A DNA stretch of 64,000 bases from Ornithinibacillus massiliensis (GCF_018310345.1 NZ_JAGXBY010000002.1:372001-436000); one strand, 5' to 3'; counted from the first letter of the stretch, positions 26,744 to 36,257 are shown. Made by a program: numbers and translations. The notes: generated from the sequence alone by a model not told the origin.

Positions 26744-27206
26744 TTTGACTACTCCTTATCATTAATTAATTTATCTCGCCCCAAAAGTTGCATAAAAGGT
26801 AGTTTACCTTCTTGAAGTAATATATAGGTTTATTGAATAGTAAAAACTAATTACAAGGTGCATATTCATTACAGCAACCTCTTATCACAATGATGGAATT
26901 AGCGATGTGCTTATATCAGCAAACTTTGGTTTACTCTGTGACAGTAAGTAAATATTGATATGAAAAGTGTTCTTGTTAAACAAGGACGCTTTGTTTAGTT
27001 CTCTTGCCTAACTTCAGTATGTAATAGCAAAATGTTGCCTACTCCTCCCGTTATTTAAATATCTTATTGTTCAACTAACCTGCTTAGATATTTAAATAAC
27101 AGGGGACATCATCTTATCCACATAAATCACCCTTTCGTATTAGCTTAAATCTCTCCCTTACCCATTTAGATGGTTCCAATAAGCCACTGAATCGTTAACA
27201 GTGATT
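26744..27206. other. Intergenic with degenerate array cores
   Basis: ATCTCGCCCCAAAAGTTGCA (26775-26794), TTAGTTCTCTTGCCTAACTT (26995-27014) and TTGTTCAACTAACCTGCTTA (27067-27086) are degenerate cores. GATATTTAAATAAC at 27088 onward mirrors GTTATTTAAATATC at 27050-27063, giving an inverted pair around the last core. No gene is present. Confidence 0.5.
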
Positions 27207-27638
27207 CTAATTAACATAAAGTAAAAATATAACAAATAAAACAACTAAAATTGTATCAATGATTGCAAGATAGTAGCTGAGGTTGGACTTTCTCAACCTT
27301 GCTATACTTACGTTAAACACAGCGTCATATAGACCGATGATAAATAACACGACTGCAATAATAGTGATAATAATATTGTCTATCATCAGTACCGCTATTA
27401 GATAGAACAACCATCTTCTGAAAAAATTAAATACAACGGCAAATAGCAGAACAGAGATACTATCGGTTTTCCAAAACATCTCTTTCTCCTCTTCTTCCGT
27501 AATCGCTCCTAAACCTTTTTTTATCTCTTTATGTTCTTTAAGATAACCGTAATTGATCCACAGAATAATACAGCAATATAACAGGATAAACAGAATTTCA
27601 TTACTCTTTACAACCTCTATTAAGCTGATTAGATCCAC
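27207..27638 (-). CDS. Hypothetical membrane protein
   Basis: A 143-residue protein with hydrophobic segments at about 14-32, 63-82, 83-106 and 122-142. A charged cytosolic loop (KEHKEIKKGLGAITEEEEKE) follows the first segment. The family is not recognised. AAAGGAAG lies upstream of ATG 27638. It is a single-gene cassette-like unit. Confidence 0.75.
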   Translation of the reverse strand: MDLISLIEVVKSNEILFILLYCCIILWINYGYLKEHKEIKKGLGAITEEEEKEMFWKTDSISVLLFAVVFNFFRRWLFYLIAVLMIDNIIITIIAVVLFIIGLYDAVFNVSIARLRKSNLSYYLAIIDTILVVLFVIFLLYVN

Positions 27639-27808
27639 TTCCTTTCAAATTATAATTTCTATACGTTTCTATTTAATTGGAAGTTTCACTTTTCAAAGAT
27701 TTAATTATTTTCGGTAATATTCACTTTCGACACTACCAGTCTGTGTTTTCTTCATTATTTTCATCAAAAAACATATATCTGTTATTAGCTTTGTAAACAT
27801 TCATTAAG

Positions 27809-28010
27809 CTGTTCAACTAAATTCCCCGTTAGTAAAATAACTTCTTTGCAAAATACTAACATAATATTATGAACCTTTATCCAAAAAATAAAGGAATCAT
27901 TAATTTGATGATCCCTTTATTTTAGATAATCTGATGATTCTTATTAAGTTCTAACCTACAGCTATAAAAGGTGTACAATGTTTTTTGTTAAAGTAATGCA
28001 CCCTTTCACA
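27809..28010. repeat. Array intergenic repeat, copy 6, with extra core
   Basis: TGTTCAACTAAATTCCCCGT begins the left core, then ATAACTTCTTTGC, then ATACTAACATAATATT. A hairpin AAATAAAGGAATCAT with ATGATCCCTTTATTT (27887-27921) follows. After a 75-bp gap comes a second core TAATGCACCCTTTC (27995-28008). Confidence 0.75.
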
Positions 28011-28281
28011 CAATATCTATATCAAACACACCCTCCGTAATCTTACTGTTTGAAAAAAAATTGGGCAGAGGTTTTACCAAAAATGCAAAAATTTATTGAT
28101 ACAAACAATTTGTATGTTAACTTATGAGTTAATCAGCCCACTAAAATCATTAAGATATAAAAACAAAAATAGAGACATAATTCCGGGGTGAAATTAATGC
28201 CTCTATTAATCAGTTCTTTGAAGTTTTCTCGTTGTTAATCAAACTCGCTATAATATAAAAAATACCTTTTTAAATCAAATA
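28011..28281. other. Intergenic, nothing recognised
   Basis: About 270 bp of AT-rich DNA containing a weak purine-rich stretch and no open frame with a ribosome site. Confidence 0.4.
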
Positions 28282-28455
28282 TTAACTACCCATTTTACGT
28301 CGGGTCATACTTGGTTTCTTTGCGAGCTGGCTTTGCATATGCTTTGCTGATCCATTGCCATGTATGGTGTTTGTATTGTTTGCTTGTGCTTGTTTTTTCC
28401 GTTCCAACTGCTGTTGTACAATTTCTCTGGTACTAAGCTTCTTTTTCTCGGACAT
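28282..28455 (-). CDS. Small basic conserved protein
   Basis: A 57-residue product, MSEKKKLSTREIVQQQLERK continuing KQAQANNTNTIHGNGSAKHM and ending SMTRRKMGS. It is Lys/Gln-rich with no membrane segment. GAGGAG lies nine bases before ATG 28455, which supports expression. It resembles small conserved Bacillaceae proteins of unknown role. The opposite strand's 92-codon frame is a shadow. Confidence 0.78.
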   Translation of the reverse strand: MSEKKKLSTREIVQQQLERKKQAQANNTNTIHGNGSAKHMQSQLAKKPSMTRRKMGS

Positions 28456-28683
28456 CGTATTTGTCTCCTCTTCATTCGTATGTCTCTAATTATAATATTT
28501 TTTGCTACCTATAGCTATCTTTATTTGCTCATAGTCTTTGGTACATATATTCAAATTTACTGTAATGATAACAGTCTCTCTTTATCTTTCTATAAAACTT
28601 TTCTATTGTGTACTAACATTTATCCTAAATCAATTTAAATTTTGTACCAGAAGTGCATTAAAGAAATTTCTCAAGTTTTCTAT

Positions 28684-29679
28684 TTAGTTAAATGTTGTCA
28701 ATTCCTCTGAAACAGAATTTAAAAAGTCTGTTTCAAATTTAATATAGTAAGCCTCGTCAATCATTGTACTTACCATTCCATCAATTAATGATACCAAATG
28801 TATTGAAGGAAGCTCCATTTTAGCCTCAAACAATTGTTCAATTGGAATATTGCCTTCTATTTTAGTACTAAATTCTTTTAATTGTGTTTGTGATATTACG
28901 TTTATTGTTTGATTTATAACTGCATGAATGAGGTTTAATTGGTCTTTATCATCCATACTTTTTCCCACAGTCGCATCCATCATTAATGCTACAACCTCTT
29001 CTCCATTCAAACGATGCGTCCCCTTTTTAAATTCAAATGCCACTTGAGATATAGCTCTTACTCGAATATCTTCTTCTAATTCGTAATCTATACCATTAAC
29101 TGAATCAATCAACGCTGATAACGTATCTAAATCCAAAACTGCATAATAATCAATTTTTACATCAAATAGGTTAGTAACTGTTGTTTTTACACTTTCAGTA
29201 CCTTCCGCTCCGTAAGCATAAGCATGTGTCAATTTATCATACGAAGTAGTTTCATCATTACCTAATATCGGAACATAAGTATCACGAGGGATAGAGATAA
29301 ATTTCATCATCTTTTTATCTTTACTATAAGTAAGTAAAAGGTTAATAGGTATTCTATTATTCTCATCTTTCACCGTAAAGAGAGTGGTAACATACTCGTC
29401 TTCATGAGTTATTACCCCACTTAGATTACTTCCATTGTTTTCGTTATTAGAGTTTTCGTAAAGAATCGATGGAATAAACAAAAATATACAGAAGCTGACC
29501 ACTAATAAAGAAGCTGTAAGGATGGAGAATTGTTTTACAATAGAAACAAGAGATTTCTTTTGTGTAGTATTTTTCTCCATTATATTAATTTGTTCAAAGA
29601 CTTTGTTTCGGTCTTCTTTCGTAAATCTTAATTCTTGATCAAATAGATTATTAATATTATCTTTTATTCGTTTATCCAT
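28684..29679 (-). CDS. LCP-domain membrane protein, probable partner/anti-sigma of the adjacent ECF sigma factor
   Basis: A 331-residue single-pass membrane protein. Residues 1-50 are a cytosolic helical region (KDNINNLFDQELRFTKEDR). A transmembrane helix lies at about 53-72. The extracytoplasmic part is a LytR-CpsA-Psr domain with MMKFISIPRDTYVPI, KLTHAYAYGAEGT and a C-terminal FKKGTHRLNGEEVVAL. Canonical LCP enzymes attach wall polymers to peptidoglycan. Some family arginines are changed here (ALMMDAT in place of the usual YxRxR), so ligase activity is doubtful. It overlaps the sigma gene by 8 bp, implying translational coupling and a regulatory pairing. Confidence 0.82.
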   Translation of the reverse strand: MDKRIKDNINNLFDQELRFTKEDRNKVFEQINIMEKNTTQKKSLVSIVKQFSILTASLLVVSFCIFLFIPSILYENSNNENNGSNLSGVITHEDEYVTTLFTVKDENNRIPINLLLTYSKDKKMMKFISIPRDTYVPILGNDETTSYDKLTHAYAYGAEGTESVKTTVTNLFDVKIDYYAVLDLDTLSALIDSVNGIDYELEEDIRVRAISQVAFEFKKGTHRLNGEEVVALMMDATVGKSMDDKDQLNLIHAVINQTINVISQTQLKEFSTKIEGNIPIEQLFEAKMELPSIHLVSLIDGMVSTMIDEAYYIKFETDFLNSVSEELTTFN

Positions 29680-30196
29680 AAAATTCTGCCTCCTTTAACA
29701 TCGACTCTAATCTATGTTTTGCTCTTCTTAATCTAGTTTTCACTGTATTAATTGGGATATCTAAAACGATTGCAATTTCCTCTGTTTTTAATGAATCATA
29801 GTAGTATAGAAAAACCACTTCCCGATAGACTTTTGGAAGAGAGTAGATACTATCTTTTATTTCTTCATTATTGTATTTATCGATAACTGTTCTTTCTGTT
29901 GACGGTAATATTGACTTTGTTGTTTCATTTATAAGTTCTTTTACCTGTACCATCCTGTAATTCCAACTTTTTAAATAATCTTTACATTCATTAATTGTTA
30001 TACGATAGAGCCATGTTTTTATTTTTGCGTCAAATCGAAACGAATCAAGTTTTTTATAGCATTTGATAAACGTATTTTGAACCAAATCCCTAGCAATCTC
30101 TTTATCTTTCACATAATAAAATGCCAAGCGTACCAACTCATCACCATATTCAATCATCATTTTTTCTAATATGGAATCTTTTTCTTCTCTGTCCAA
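29672..30196 (-). CDS. ECF-family RNA polymerase sigma factor
   Basis: A 174-residue sigma-70 group 4 factor. Region 2 is LVRLAFYYVKDKEIARDLVQ with NTFIKCYKKLDSFRFDAKIK continuing region 2.4 (LYRITINECKDYLK). Region 4 holds LPKVYREVVFLYYYDSLKTE and the helix-turn-helix IAIVLDIPINTVKTRLRRAK. GGGGGG lies upstream of the start. It is the first gene of a two-gene operon with the LCP-domain protein, and a matching ECF-type promoter sits 43 bp upstream. Confidence 0.92.
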   Translation of the reverse strand: MDREEKDSILEKMMIEYGDELVRLAFYYVKDKEIARDLVQNTFIKCYKKLDSFRFDAKIKTWLYRITINECKDYLKSWNYRMVQVKELINETTKSILPSTERTVIDKYNNEEIKDSIYSLPKVYREVVFLYYYDSLKTEEIAIVLDIPINTVKTRLRRAKHRLESMLKEAEFYG

Positions 30197-30238
30197 TTCT
30201 ACTACCCCCCTTTTAACCTATTTCGAATTCTGCTATTA

Positions 30239-30265
30239 GACGATTGCTAAGTCATAATAGGTTCA
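30239..30265 (-). promoter_or_regulatory. Predicted ECF (autoregulatory) promoter
   Basis: On the minus strand TGAACC, 17 bp, CGTC fits the Bacillus ECF pattern TGAAAC-N16/17-CGTA/C. It lies 43 bp before the sigma-factor start. Confidence 0.62.
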
Positions 30266-30796
30266 TTTAAGAAAATATTTATTTTAACAAAGATTTTCTT
30301 CTAATCGATGTATAATAGTTAATTGCTTTTTTCGAATAATGGATAAATACATTCACACAATTATAACTGAAATACAAAACCTGTATCTCTGATTACCAAA
30401 TAATCATGGATACAGGTTTATTGTTTTTAAATTATTTTTTTCACTAACCTGTCCGGTTAATACAAAAAGTGTTTAACCATCATCTTAAACTAACGCCCTC
30501 TTTAGTGGAACAAGCATATTATAGTTAACATATAAATTAATTCGATAAGAGTGAATGACGCATTATTTTTAAATTTTGATTGAAGTACAATACCTCGTTT
30601 GTTCAATAATATATTATAATTTTAACATTATTTCCCAATAGAATAACCAGTATAATTGAAATAATTATTATTTTAGTCTGCTGATTTAGCCATGGGTAAT
30701 CTTGGTTGACTTTACCCTCCTTAGCTTACCAGGCATTTTTTAGGAATTCTCTTCATTCTATACTTTTCTCTACTTCAATCTTTCTTGTCCTTTTAC
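30266..30796. other. Intergenic: hairpin and degenerate array cores
   Basis: ACCTGTATCTCTGATTA with a TGGATACAGGT partner (30380-30416) is a terminator-like hairpin. ACTAACCTGTCCGGTTAATA (30444-30463) and AACGCCCTCTTTAGTGG (30490-30507) are array core variants. Nothing coding was found. Confidence 0.5.
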
Positions 30797-30934
30797 TTAA
30801 AGAATCGGCATTAGATTACTATCGGTGAAATCTCCATAAATCCAGAGATTATTCATAATTTCTTTCCAAGCAGTCTGATATTCAGCTGGCAAAACTTTTA
30901 CTCGGGTATCGAAGCCTTTCATTTCTTTTGTCAT
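30797..30934 (-). pseudogene. DUF1048-family fragment
   Basis: ATG 30934 opens MTKEMKGFDTRVKVLPAEYQ, then AWKEIMNNLWIYGDFTDSNL and a stop after 45 codons. This matches the first half of DUF1048 proteins such as the neighbour at 33049-33387. The rest is missing. It follows the ABC permease gene, where intact loci of this type often carry a second DUF1048 gene. Confidence 0.6.
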
Positions 30935-30999
30935 ATGCTGCTGGTTACTTTTCTAAGAAGTTTATTGTCGTCTCCTCCTTTACATATTCTCTGATATTC

Positions 31000-31749
31000 T
31001 TATCCTAACTGGCGTTTAAATGCTTTTCTGGCAATCAAATAAGCGATAATCATGATTCCTACACACCAGGCGAGCGCGGTCCAGATACTATTGCCAATAG
31101 TACCGTCATACAAGAGAGCACGAATAGAATTCACGATTGACGTCACAGGCTGGTTCTCAGCAAACACACGAACAATGTTGGGCATGGATTCGGTGGGTAC
31201 AAAGGCTGAACTGATGAACGGCAGGAAAATCAGCGGATACGAGTATGCTGTCGCCCCTTCTATAGACTTTGCTGTCAATCCGGGAATGACCGCCAACCAC
31301 GTTAGTGCCAGCGTAAACAGCCCAAGAATCCCAACTACTGCGAACCATTCTAGGATATCAGCATTAGATCGGAACCCCATTAAGAGCGCAACAAGAATAA
31401 CCACCACAATCGTAATCGCATTGGATACAAGCGAGGTTACCACGTGAGCCCACAATATGGACGAGCGTTTGATTGGCATGGTAATAATACGCGACATCAG
31501 CCCGCTCTTTACATCTGTAAATAGCCGTAAGGAAGTATATGCAACGCCGGATGCGATAGCAATCAGTAAAATTCCCGGTAATAAATAATTGACGTAATTG
31601 TCCGTTCCTGTTTCTATAGCGCCACCAAATACGTAGACAAATAGTAACATCATCATTATCGGTGTAATCGCCACCGTAATTATCGTATCTGGACTGCGCA
31701 TAATATTACGTAGTAAACGCCCTAGTAATACCCCTGTTTTACTTTTCAT
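31000..31749 (-). CDS. ABC-2 type exporter permease
   Basis: A 249-residue permease with six hydrophobic segments. ITPIMMMLLFVYVFGGAIET and the C-terminal FAENQPVTSIVNSIRALLYD mark the DrrB/NodJ-type ABC-2 family, which exports drugs or lipids. It begins directly after the ATPase stop, with no gap. Codon use is noticeably more GC-rich than the surrounding array (for example GCGAGCGCGGTCC), suggesting separate acquisition. Confidence 0.9.
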   Translation of the reverse strand: MKSKTGVLLGRLLRNIMRSPDTIITVAITPIMMMLLFVYVFGGAIETGTDNYVNYLLPGILLIAIASGVAYTSLRLFTDVKSGLMSRIITMPIKRSSILWAHVVTSLVSNAITIVVVILVALLMGFRSNADILEWFAVVGILGLFTLALTWLAVIPGLTAKSIEGATAYSYPLIFLPFISSAFVPTESMPNIVRVFAENQPVTSIVNSIRALLYDGTIGNSIWTALAWCVGIMIIAYLIARKAFKRQLG

Positions 31750-32511
31750 TTACTTCTCCTCCTTCTTGCCGATAATCGCTAGGAAAATTTCCTCCAATGT
31801 CGGCTGCTTCTCGATATATTCTACTTTTGCTGGGGGGAACATCTTCTTAAGTTCGGTAAGGGTGCCGGTCTTGATTATTTTTCCGCCATGCAGAATAGAA
31901 ACACGGTCCGCAAGTTGCTCGGCTTCCTCCAAGTACTGGGTCGTAAGCAATATGGTCGTGCCAGCCTCGGAAAGCTCTTTGACAGTATCCCAGACTTCAA
32001 TCCTTGCTTCAGGATCAAGCCCAGTGGTGGGTTCGTCGAGAAAAATGACTTTAGGAGTTCCAATTAGGCTCATAGCGATGTCAAGCCTACGCTTCATCCC
32101 ACCAGAATAATTATCAACACGACGGTTAGATGCACTAGTCAGGTTGAATTTTTCAAGTAGATTGTTAGTAACTTGAGCGGGATTAGCGACGCCCCGCAAC
32201 TTGGCAATCATCATGAGATTTTCTCGGCCGGTTTGCATGCCATCTAAAGCTGCAAACTGTCCTGTTAGACTGATACTTTGGCGAACTTGTTCTGGTTGAC
32301 GTTGAACATTAAAGTCGCAAATACTAACTTGCCCTCCATCTGGCTTTAAAAGCGTCGAGAGGATATTGACCACTGTAGTCTTCCCTGCTCCGTTTGAGCC
32401 CAACAGTGCAAAAATTTCGCCACGCTGGACCTCAAAATCCACCCCTTTCAATACTTTCTTTTCTTTAAAGGATTTTGTTAACCCTTTTACAGAAATCGCT
32501 ATATTATTCAT
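31750..32511 (-). CDS. ABC transporter ATP-binding protein, DrrA-like
   Basis: A 253-residue ATPase. Walker A GSNGAGKTT is near residue 38, Q-loop SLTGQFAALDGMQTGRENL near 85, the signature NYSGGMKRRLDIAMSL near 138, and Walker B KVIFLDEPTTGLDPEAR near 158. It energises the adjacent ABC-2 permease, probably for drug or peptide efflux. It lies in a PadR-controlled locus. Codon use is GC-richer than its neighbours. Confidence 0.93.
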   Translation of the reverse strand: MNNIAISVKGLTKSFKEKKVLKGVDFEVQRGEIFALLGSNGAGKTTVVNILSTLLKPDGGQVSICDFNVQRQPEQVRQSISLTGQFAALDGMQTGRENLMMIAKLRGVANPAQVTNNLLEKFNLTSASNRRVDNYSGGMKRRLDIAMSLIGTPKVIFLDEPTTGLDPEARIEVWDTVKELSEAGTTILLTTQYLEEAEQLADRVSILHGGKIIKTGTLTELKKMFPPAKVEYIEKQPTLEEIFLAIIGKKEEK

Positions 32512-33048
32512 CCTTTTTCCTCCTTATTGTTAATGCAGTAAGTTGCCATGCTAAATCCATAAAATAAGTGCTTTGTCTGATTCCTAAGCGAATTGTTTAG
32601 CTTTCTTACAAAGCTCTAGTCATGATTCGGTCAACTTGTCTTGTACTTCTAAATTGTCCTTTGCCATCTACTCTGTCTGACTTATATTCAGTATTACTTA
32701 CTACCGGGTTAAAATTTAACTGAATAGTGCTGATGGCAATTCTCATTGCTGCCCGCTATTCAGTCGGAATAATCTATTGTAATGGCATTTCTTCATAATA
32801 CTTAACGAATAATTTTTGGCGTTTGCCACTAGTTCGGCTAAAGCAGCCATATGTTCCCATGTGATATTTCAAAGTTGTCTGCCTTGTGCTGCTCCGGCTT
32901 TTATTACTCGATTTCTTCATGCAATCGAGTAATTTGTTTAACTAGGTAGGGATATGTTAATACTGTATGATCATTCAGAGCAGAATAGAAAGATGACTGT
33001 GTGTTGCCTAATGTAGATGCTAGGCGAAAATCCTCTATAATTTCGGCA
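32512..33048. other. Gene-free region, probable decayed coding sequence
   Basis: About 535 bp between the DUF1048 gene and the ABC ATPase. Short open pieces on the minus strand (for example MAALAELVANAKNYSLS and DGKGQFRSTRQVDRIMT) look coding but are broken by many stops and frameshifts. No family could be assigned. Confidence 0.45.
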
Positions 33049-33387
33049 TTAGTCACGTCCAATTGTATTATTCAACTTCTCACGATATTTGTCCTTCCAA
33101 GTCTTCGCTTCCTTCACTAGTTCTTCACAGAAAGAGGCTACATCCTCACCCGTGAGGTCAGTGACTTTCTTACCTGCCGCTGCACCTTCCTCGAAAAGGT
33201 CGAGAATACCATCAAATATACGGCTTATATCCTTCCAATCGGTTAGGCCACCAACAGTCCACATATAGTTTTGTATTGCTTTATAAGCGTTATGGTACTC
33301 ACGTGGAAGTGCTTTTGCACGCCTCTCTATCGCTTTCCACTCACGCTTGTCATCCAGACTTCCAATGATTTTTTCTATAAAATTCAT
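33049..33387 (-). CDS. DUF1048 family protein
   Basis: A 112-residue soluble helical protein: [40 protein letters not shown], then [20 protein letters not shown]. This is a standard DUF1048 pattern. Such genes regularly sit between PadR regulators and ABC exporters; the role is unknown. Start ATG 33387 lies one base after the PadR stop with AAAGGGGAAGG upstream, so it is co-translated with the regulator. Confidence 0.9.
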   Translation of the reverse strand: MNFIEKIIGSLDDKREWKAIERRAKALPREYHNAYKAIQNYMWTVGGLTDWKDISRIFDGILDLFEEGAAAGKKVTDLTGEDVASFCEELVKEAKTWKDKYREKLNNTIGRD

Positions 33388-33388
33388 T

Positions 33389-33775
33389 TTACCTTCCCCT
33401 TTTGATTTCTTTTGTTTTGAGTTCATTTATTTTGCTTGAGATGAAATCCCACTTTCCCCAAAAAATTTCAAGTTGCTTTTTACCCGCTTCGTTAAGTGTG
33501 TAAAATTTTCTTGGTGGTCCCACATTGGATCGTTTTTTCTCGATGTTCACTAGATTGTTTTTCTCAAGCCGCATGGTAATCGTATAAACTGTTCCTTCGA
33601 CCACATCCGTAAAACCAAGTTCTCGTAGCTGCTGTGTAATTTCATAGCCATAGGTTTCACCACGACTGATGATTTCAAGCACACAACCCTCAAGTACTCC
33701 TTTAAGCATTTCTGTGATATTTTCCAAATTAATCACCCATCTGCATTTCATAATTTTATCAGTAATCTGTATCAC
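33389..33775 (-). CDS. PadR-family transcriptional regulator
   Basis: A 128-residue winged-helix repressor. The PadR core is [40 protein letters not shown] and [20 protein letters not shown], where GPPRKFY is the wing motif. It probably represses its own operon and the exporter genes downstream, with the exported compound as inducer. The true start may be LKGVLEG or an internal ATG about 20 codons in, because the first residues ([20 protein letters not shown]) are atypical. Confidence 0.9.
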   Translation of the reverse strand: MIQITDKIMKCRWVINLENITEMLKGVLEGCVLEIISRGETYGYEITQQLRELGFTDVVEGTVYTITMRLEKNNLVNIEKKRSNVGPPRKFYTLNEAGKKQLEIFWGKWDFISSKINELKTKEIKRGR

Positions 33776-33785
33776 TGGTATTTAG

Positions 33786-33808
33786 TAATACTCATTACCA
33801 CTATATAG
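33786..33808 (-). promoter_or_regulatory. Possible PadR operator
   Basis: TAGTAATACTCATTACCACT then A is an imperfect dyad just upstream of the padR gene, flanked by TATATAG. It is the only symmetry there. Confidence 0.35.
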
Positions 33809-34054
33809 TAACGCATAGTAGAGTGGGGTGTCAAGTATGAATTTCCTTGTCATAACCATGTTATGACGGGATCCCATAGGCGCTTCCGTCACATTAGAAA
33901 GCTCATCATTCAATCTAAATATAGAACCTGTGGTTGAAGAAAGAAAATGAATCTTCACTACTCATATATTTCTTAACAGAAGTTCATAAGTTTTTTTCAT
34001 GAACTTTGTATTTTCAAAACTCATGTTGTAACCGAGTTACATCTCTCTTCAGTT

Positions 34055-34447
34055 TTAAATCTCTTTTTTTACAAAATAACCTAATAATAAATAAAAAATG
34101 CTCATCAAAAGAATCGAAAATTCATACATAGTTCCTAACGATCCGATAGAAATAAAATACATAACAAGAAGAGCAACTCCCACTATCAAGCATAATCTAA
34201 TATACACCCGTCTCCATCTTGTACCCCTCAATCCAAAACAACCTGTAAATGTAATTAATCCAATAACACATATACTTAATATAATTCCTAAAGCAGCTAT
34301 GTCGTTAGCTGTTGTATCAGTAGTAGAAATGAGTACATTACCTAAAGATCTTCCTAGAAAATATAAAAAGCCATAACCAAATGAAGCGATTACCATTATT
34401 ATCCCTAGAACAATCCCAAGAGTCTTGGAAAGTTTATATTCATTCAT
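34055..34447 (-). CDS. Hypothetical membrane protein, four transmembrane segments
   Basis: A 130-residue protein with hydrophobic segments at about 8-32, 48-70, 82-100 and 106-126 and a KKEI tail. It is not recognised beyond a general DUF-type small membrane protein. AGAAGGTTAAAAA precedes ATG. It is a stand-alone gene. Confidence 0.72.
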   Translation of the reverse strand: MNEYKLSKTLGIVLGIIMVIASFGYGFLYFLGRSLGNVLISTTDTTANDIAALGIILSICVIGLITFTGCFGLRGTRWRRVYIRLCLIVGVALLVMYFISIGSLGTMYEFSILLMSIFYLLLGYFVKKEI

Positions 34448-34470
34448 TTTTTAACCTTCTTCTTGATATT

Positions 34471-34640
34471 TTAATCGTAATCCGTACATCCGTTAGGAAG
34501 AAATTCTGTTCTTCCTAGAGTTCCTACCACTTTTATTGAAGTACAAACACCAGGTTTTGTCATATTCTCCTTTAGTTGTATCATATGGTGCATTTATCAC
34601 CTTAACATCGTTTTCAAGGTCATGAATATGTGGGCCACCT
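34471..34640 (-). pseudogene. Hypothetical gene remnant
   Basis: Two overlapping frames look coding: GGPHIHDLENDVKVINAPYD TTKGEYDKTWCLYF in one, and TKPGVCTSIKVVGTLGRTEF LPNGCTDYD with a stop in the other. A frameshift joins them. Family not recognised. Confidence 0.35.
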
Positions 34641-34713
34641 TAATTTTTATATCTAATAACTAATAGCAGCTTTTATTTAACACCGTAGTTGAAAAATGAT
34701 ACACAATATCAGA

Positions 34714-34923
34714 CTATTTGTTACTTAATAACTCTTCCATTTTATTTTCTAGTTCTTCAATTCTGGTTTCCTGTCTTATAAGAATTGTAATTAACACTGC
34801 TAATACGAATGCAATCAATATAACTAAAGTCCAAATATTTTCTACAATAATACCGAGGAAGAAAAATGTAAAAACGCAACAAATAACTATACAAGCAAAC
34901 AATGTACCAATAAATTCTTTCAA
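34714..34923 (-). CDS. Small membrane protein with C-terminal coiled coil
   Basis: A 69-residue protein with two hydrophobic segments (about 5-26 and 30-49) and a charged helical tail, RQETRIEELENKMEELLSNK. GGAGAAATTTTAA lies upstream of ATG. The function is unknown. It is downstream of mepB on the same strand. Confidence 0.68.
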   Translation of the reverse strand: MKEFIGTLFACIVICCVFTFFFLGIIVENIWTLVILIAFVLAVLITILIRQETRIEELENKMEELLSNK

Positions 34924-34973
34924 TTTAAAATTTCTCCTTCATCATAAAATTCTATTTAAGGAATGTTGTCACT

Positions 34974-35480
34974 TTAGGAATATAGCTTTAATAATTCTTG
35001 TTGAGATAGATTATTAGTATTATCTGTCTCAATAAAATATTCTAATTGCCACTTTTGTGTTTCAATAGCTTGTTTGTTAGTGGGCTTATCCCATGTAGGG
35101 TATACTCTTATTGCCATTTTTCCCTTTGTAGTGGCTGTTTTAAGGATTTTTTGTTGTAAAAGAACTTCTTTTGGAAAAACAAACTGTCCAAATCTATTTT
35201 TATTAGCAAAGGTATTAATAACTAATAAATCGGTAGCTTTCTCATATGAAAAGGCTTGGTTTTTATGAGAAGCATCTTTTTCCCATAAAGATACAAATTG
35301 TCCTACCTTATTAGGTGTAGTCTTTGCTACTCTGAACCTAACTGATTTCGAATTCAGTTGAAATATACCTGCACCATAATCAGAATTTTGGGTTTCCTCT
35401 CTGACAGTATTTATAACTAAGTGATTTGGTTCATAGTAATTCTCATTTACATATGTTATGGCCTTATAAAATTCATTCAT
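34974..35480 (-). CDS. mepB: MepB family protein
   Basis: A 168-residue protein matching the MepB family, named after a gene in the Staphylococcus mepRAB locus and with unknown biochemistry. Visible family segments are ESQNSDYGAGIFQL-like EETQNSDYGAGIFQLNSKSV, FRVAKTTPNKVGQFVSLWEK, and NRFGQFVFPKEVLLQQKIL. GGGGAAAATA precedes the ATG. It is a stand-alone gene without mepA or mepR nearby. Confidence 0.87.
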   Translation of the reverse strand: MNEFYKAITYVNENYYEPNHLVINTVREETQNSDYGAGIFQLNSKSVRFRVAKTTPNKVGQFVSLWEKDASHKNQAFSYEKATDLLVINTFANKNRFGQFVFPKEVLLQQKILKTATTKGKMAIRVYPTWDKPTNKQAIETQKWQLEYFIETDNTNNLSQQELLKLYS

Positions 35481-35617
35481 TATTTTCCCCTTATAGTTAT
35501 ACTACTAGATTTGTTCACCACATACCCCTAAAAGTAAATTAAGTGGAATTGAGTTGTTTATAATTTTACGTTTTTCGTACATAACCTCTTCTCCAAAAAA
35601 CTTAAATCTTACACCAG

Positions 35618-36163
35618 TTAGCTTAATAATTTATCAATTCTTCCTTTAACTTCAAGTGGTAAAGAATGATTCATTGCTTCCTTTAACAAATGTGGGTATG
35701 TTACACCATGAGTTCTAAAATACTTTTCAATAAGCATAGCTTTTTCTTGTTTGTCTGGAATTAATAAATATAAAGTATACCAATCCTCAAGCGAACATAA
35801 AGGAATATCAATCCCATGTAATTTTTTGTGAGCTACAATGGATGCCTGTTGCAGTGATAGTTTATAAATTCCTTCACCATGTTGTATTGCAAATCCACCC
35901 ATCACATCAATATCGATACCATTAATTTTATATTTAGAGAAATATTTGGTGCGAAAGGGGTTAGCACTTAATGCTTCTTTCGGTTTTCCGATGGATGACA
36001 TAATTTCATTGAATTTGGTAGCATTTCTTTCATCTACTAATATATCGATATCATTTGGTTTATCGATTATGTTATAAAAGCTAAGGAGTAGTGAGCCACC
36101 AACTCCCCAGGTTATATTTTCATCACCTAATCTATCTCCGATAAAAGATAATGTTTCTAGCAA
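35618..36163 (-). CDS. Nucleotidyltransferase-fold protein (AbiEii/DUF6036-like)
   Basis: A 181-residue protein. ITWGVGGSLLLSFYNIIDKP then NDIDILVD shows the GGS and DxD of the minimal nucleotidyltransferase fold at residues about 18-45. The helical C-terminal half includes CSLEDWYTLYLLIPDKQEKA. Relatives are antitoxin-linked or resistance-linked nucleotidyltransferases; no partner gene is adjacent. GGAGATTTAATT (36164 onward) serves as a ribosome site. Confidence 0.8.
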   Translation of the reverse strand: MLETLSFIGDRLGDENITWGVGGSLLLSFYNIIDKPNDIDILVDERNATKFNEIMSSIGKPKEALSANPFRTKYFSKYKINGIDIDVMGGFAIQHGEGIYKLSLQQASIVAHKKLHGIDIPLCSLEDWYTLYLLIPDKQEKAMLIEKYFRTHGVTYPHLLKEAMNHSLPLEVKGRIDKLLS

Positions 36164-36257
36164 ATTAAATCTCCTAACCTTATTGTATTTTCAAGTAACA
36201 TTTACATCATTATACCAAGACTACAGCAAGGTAAATTTGTAACGTTTATTGAAGAAA

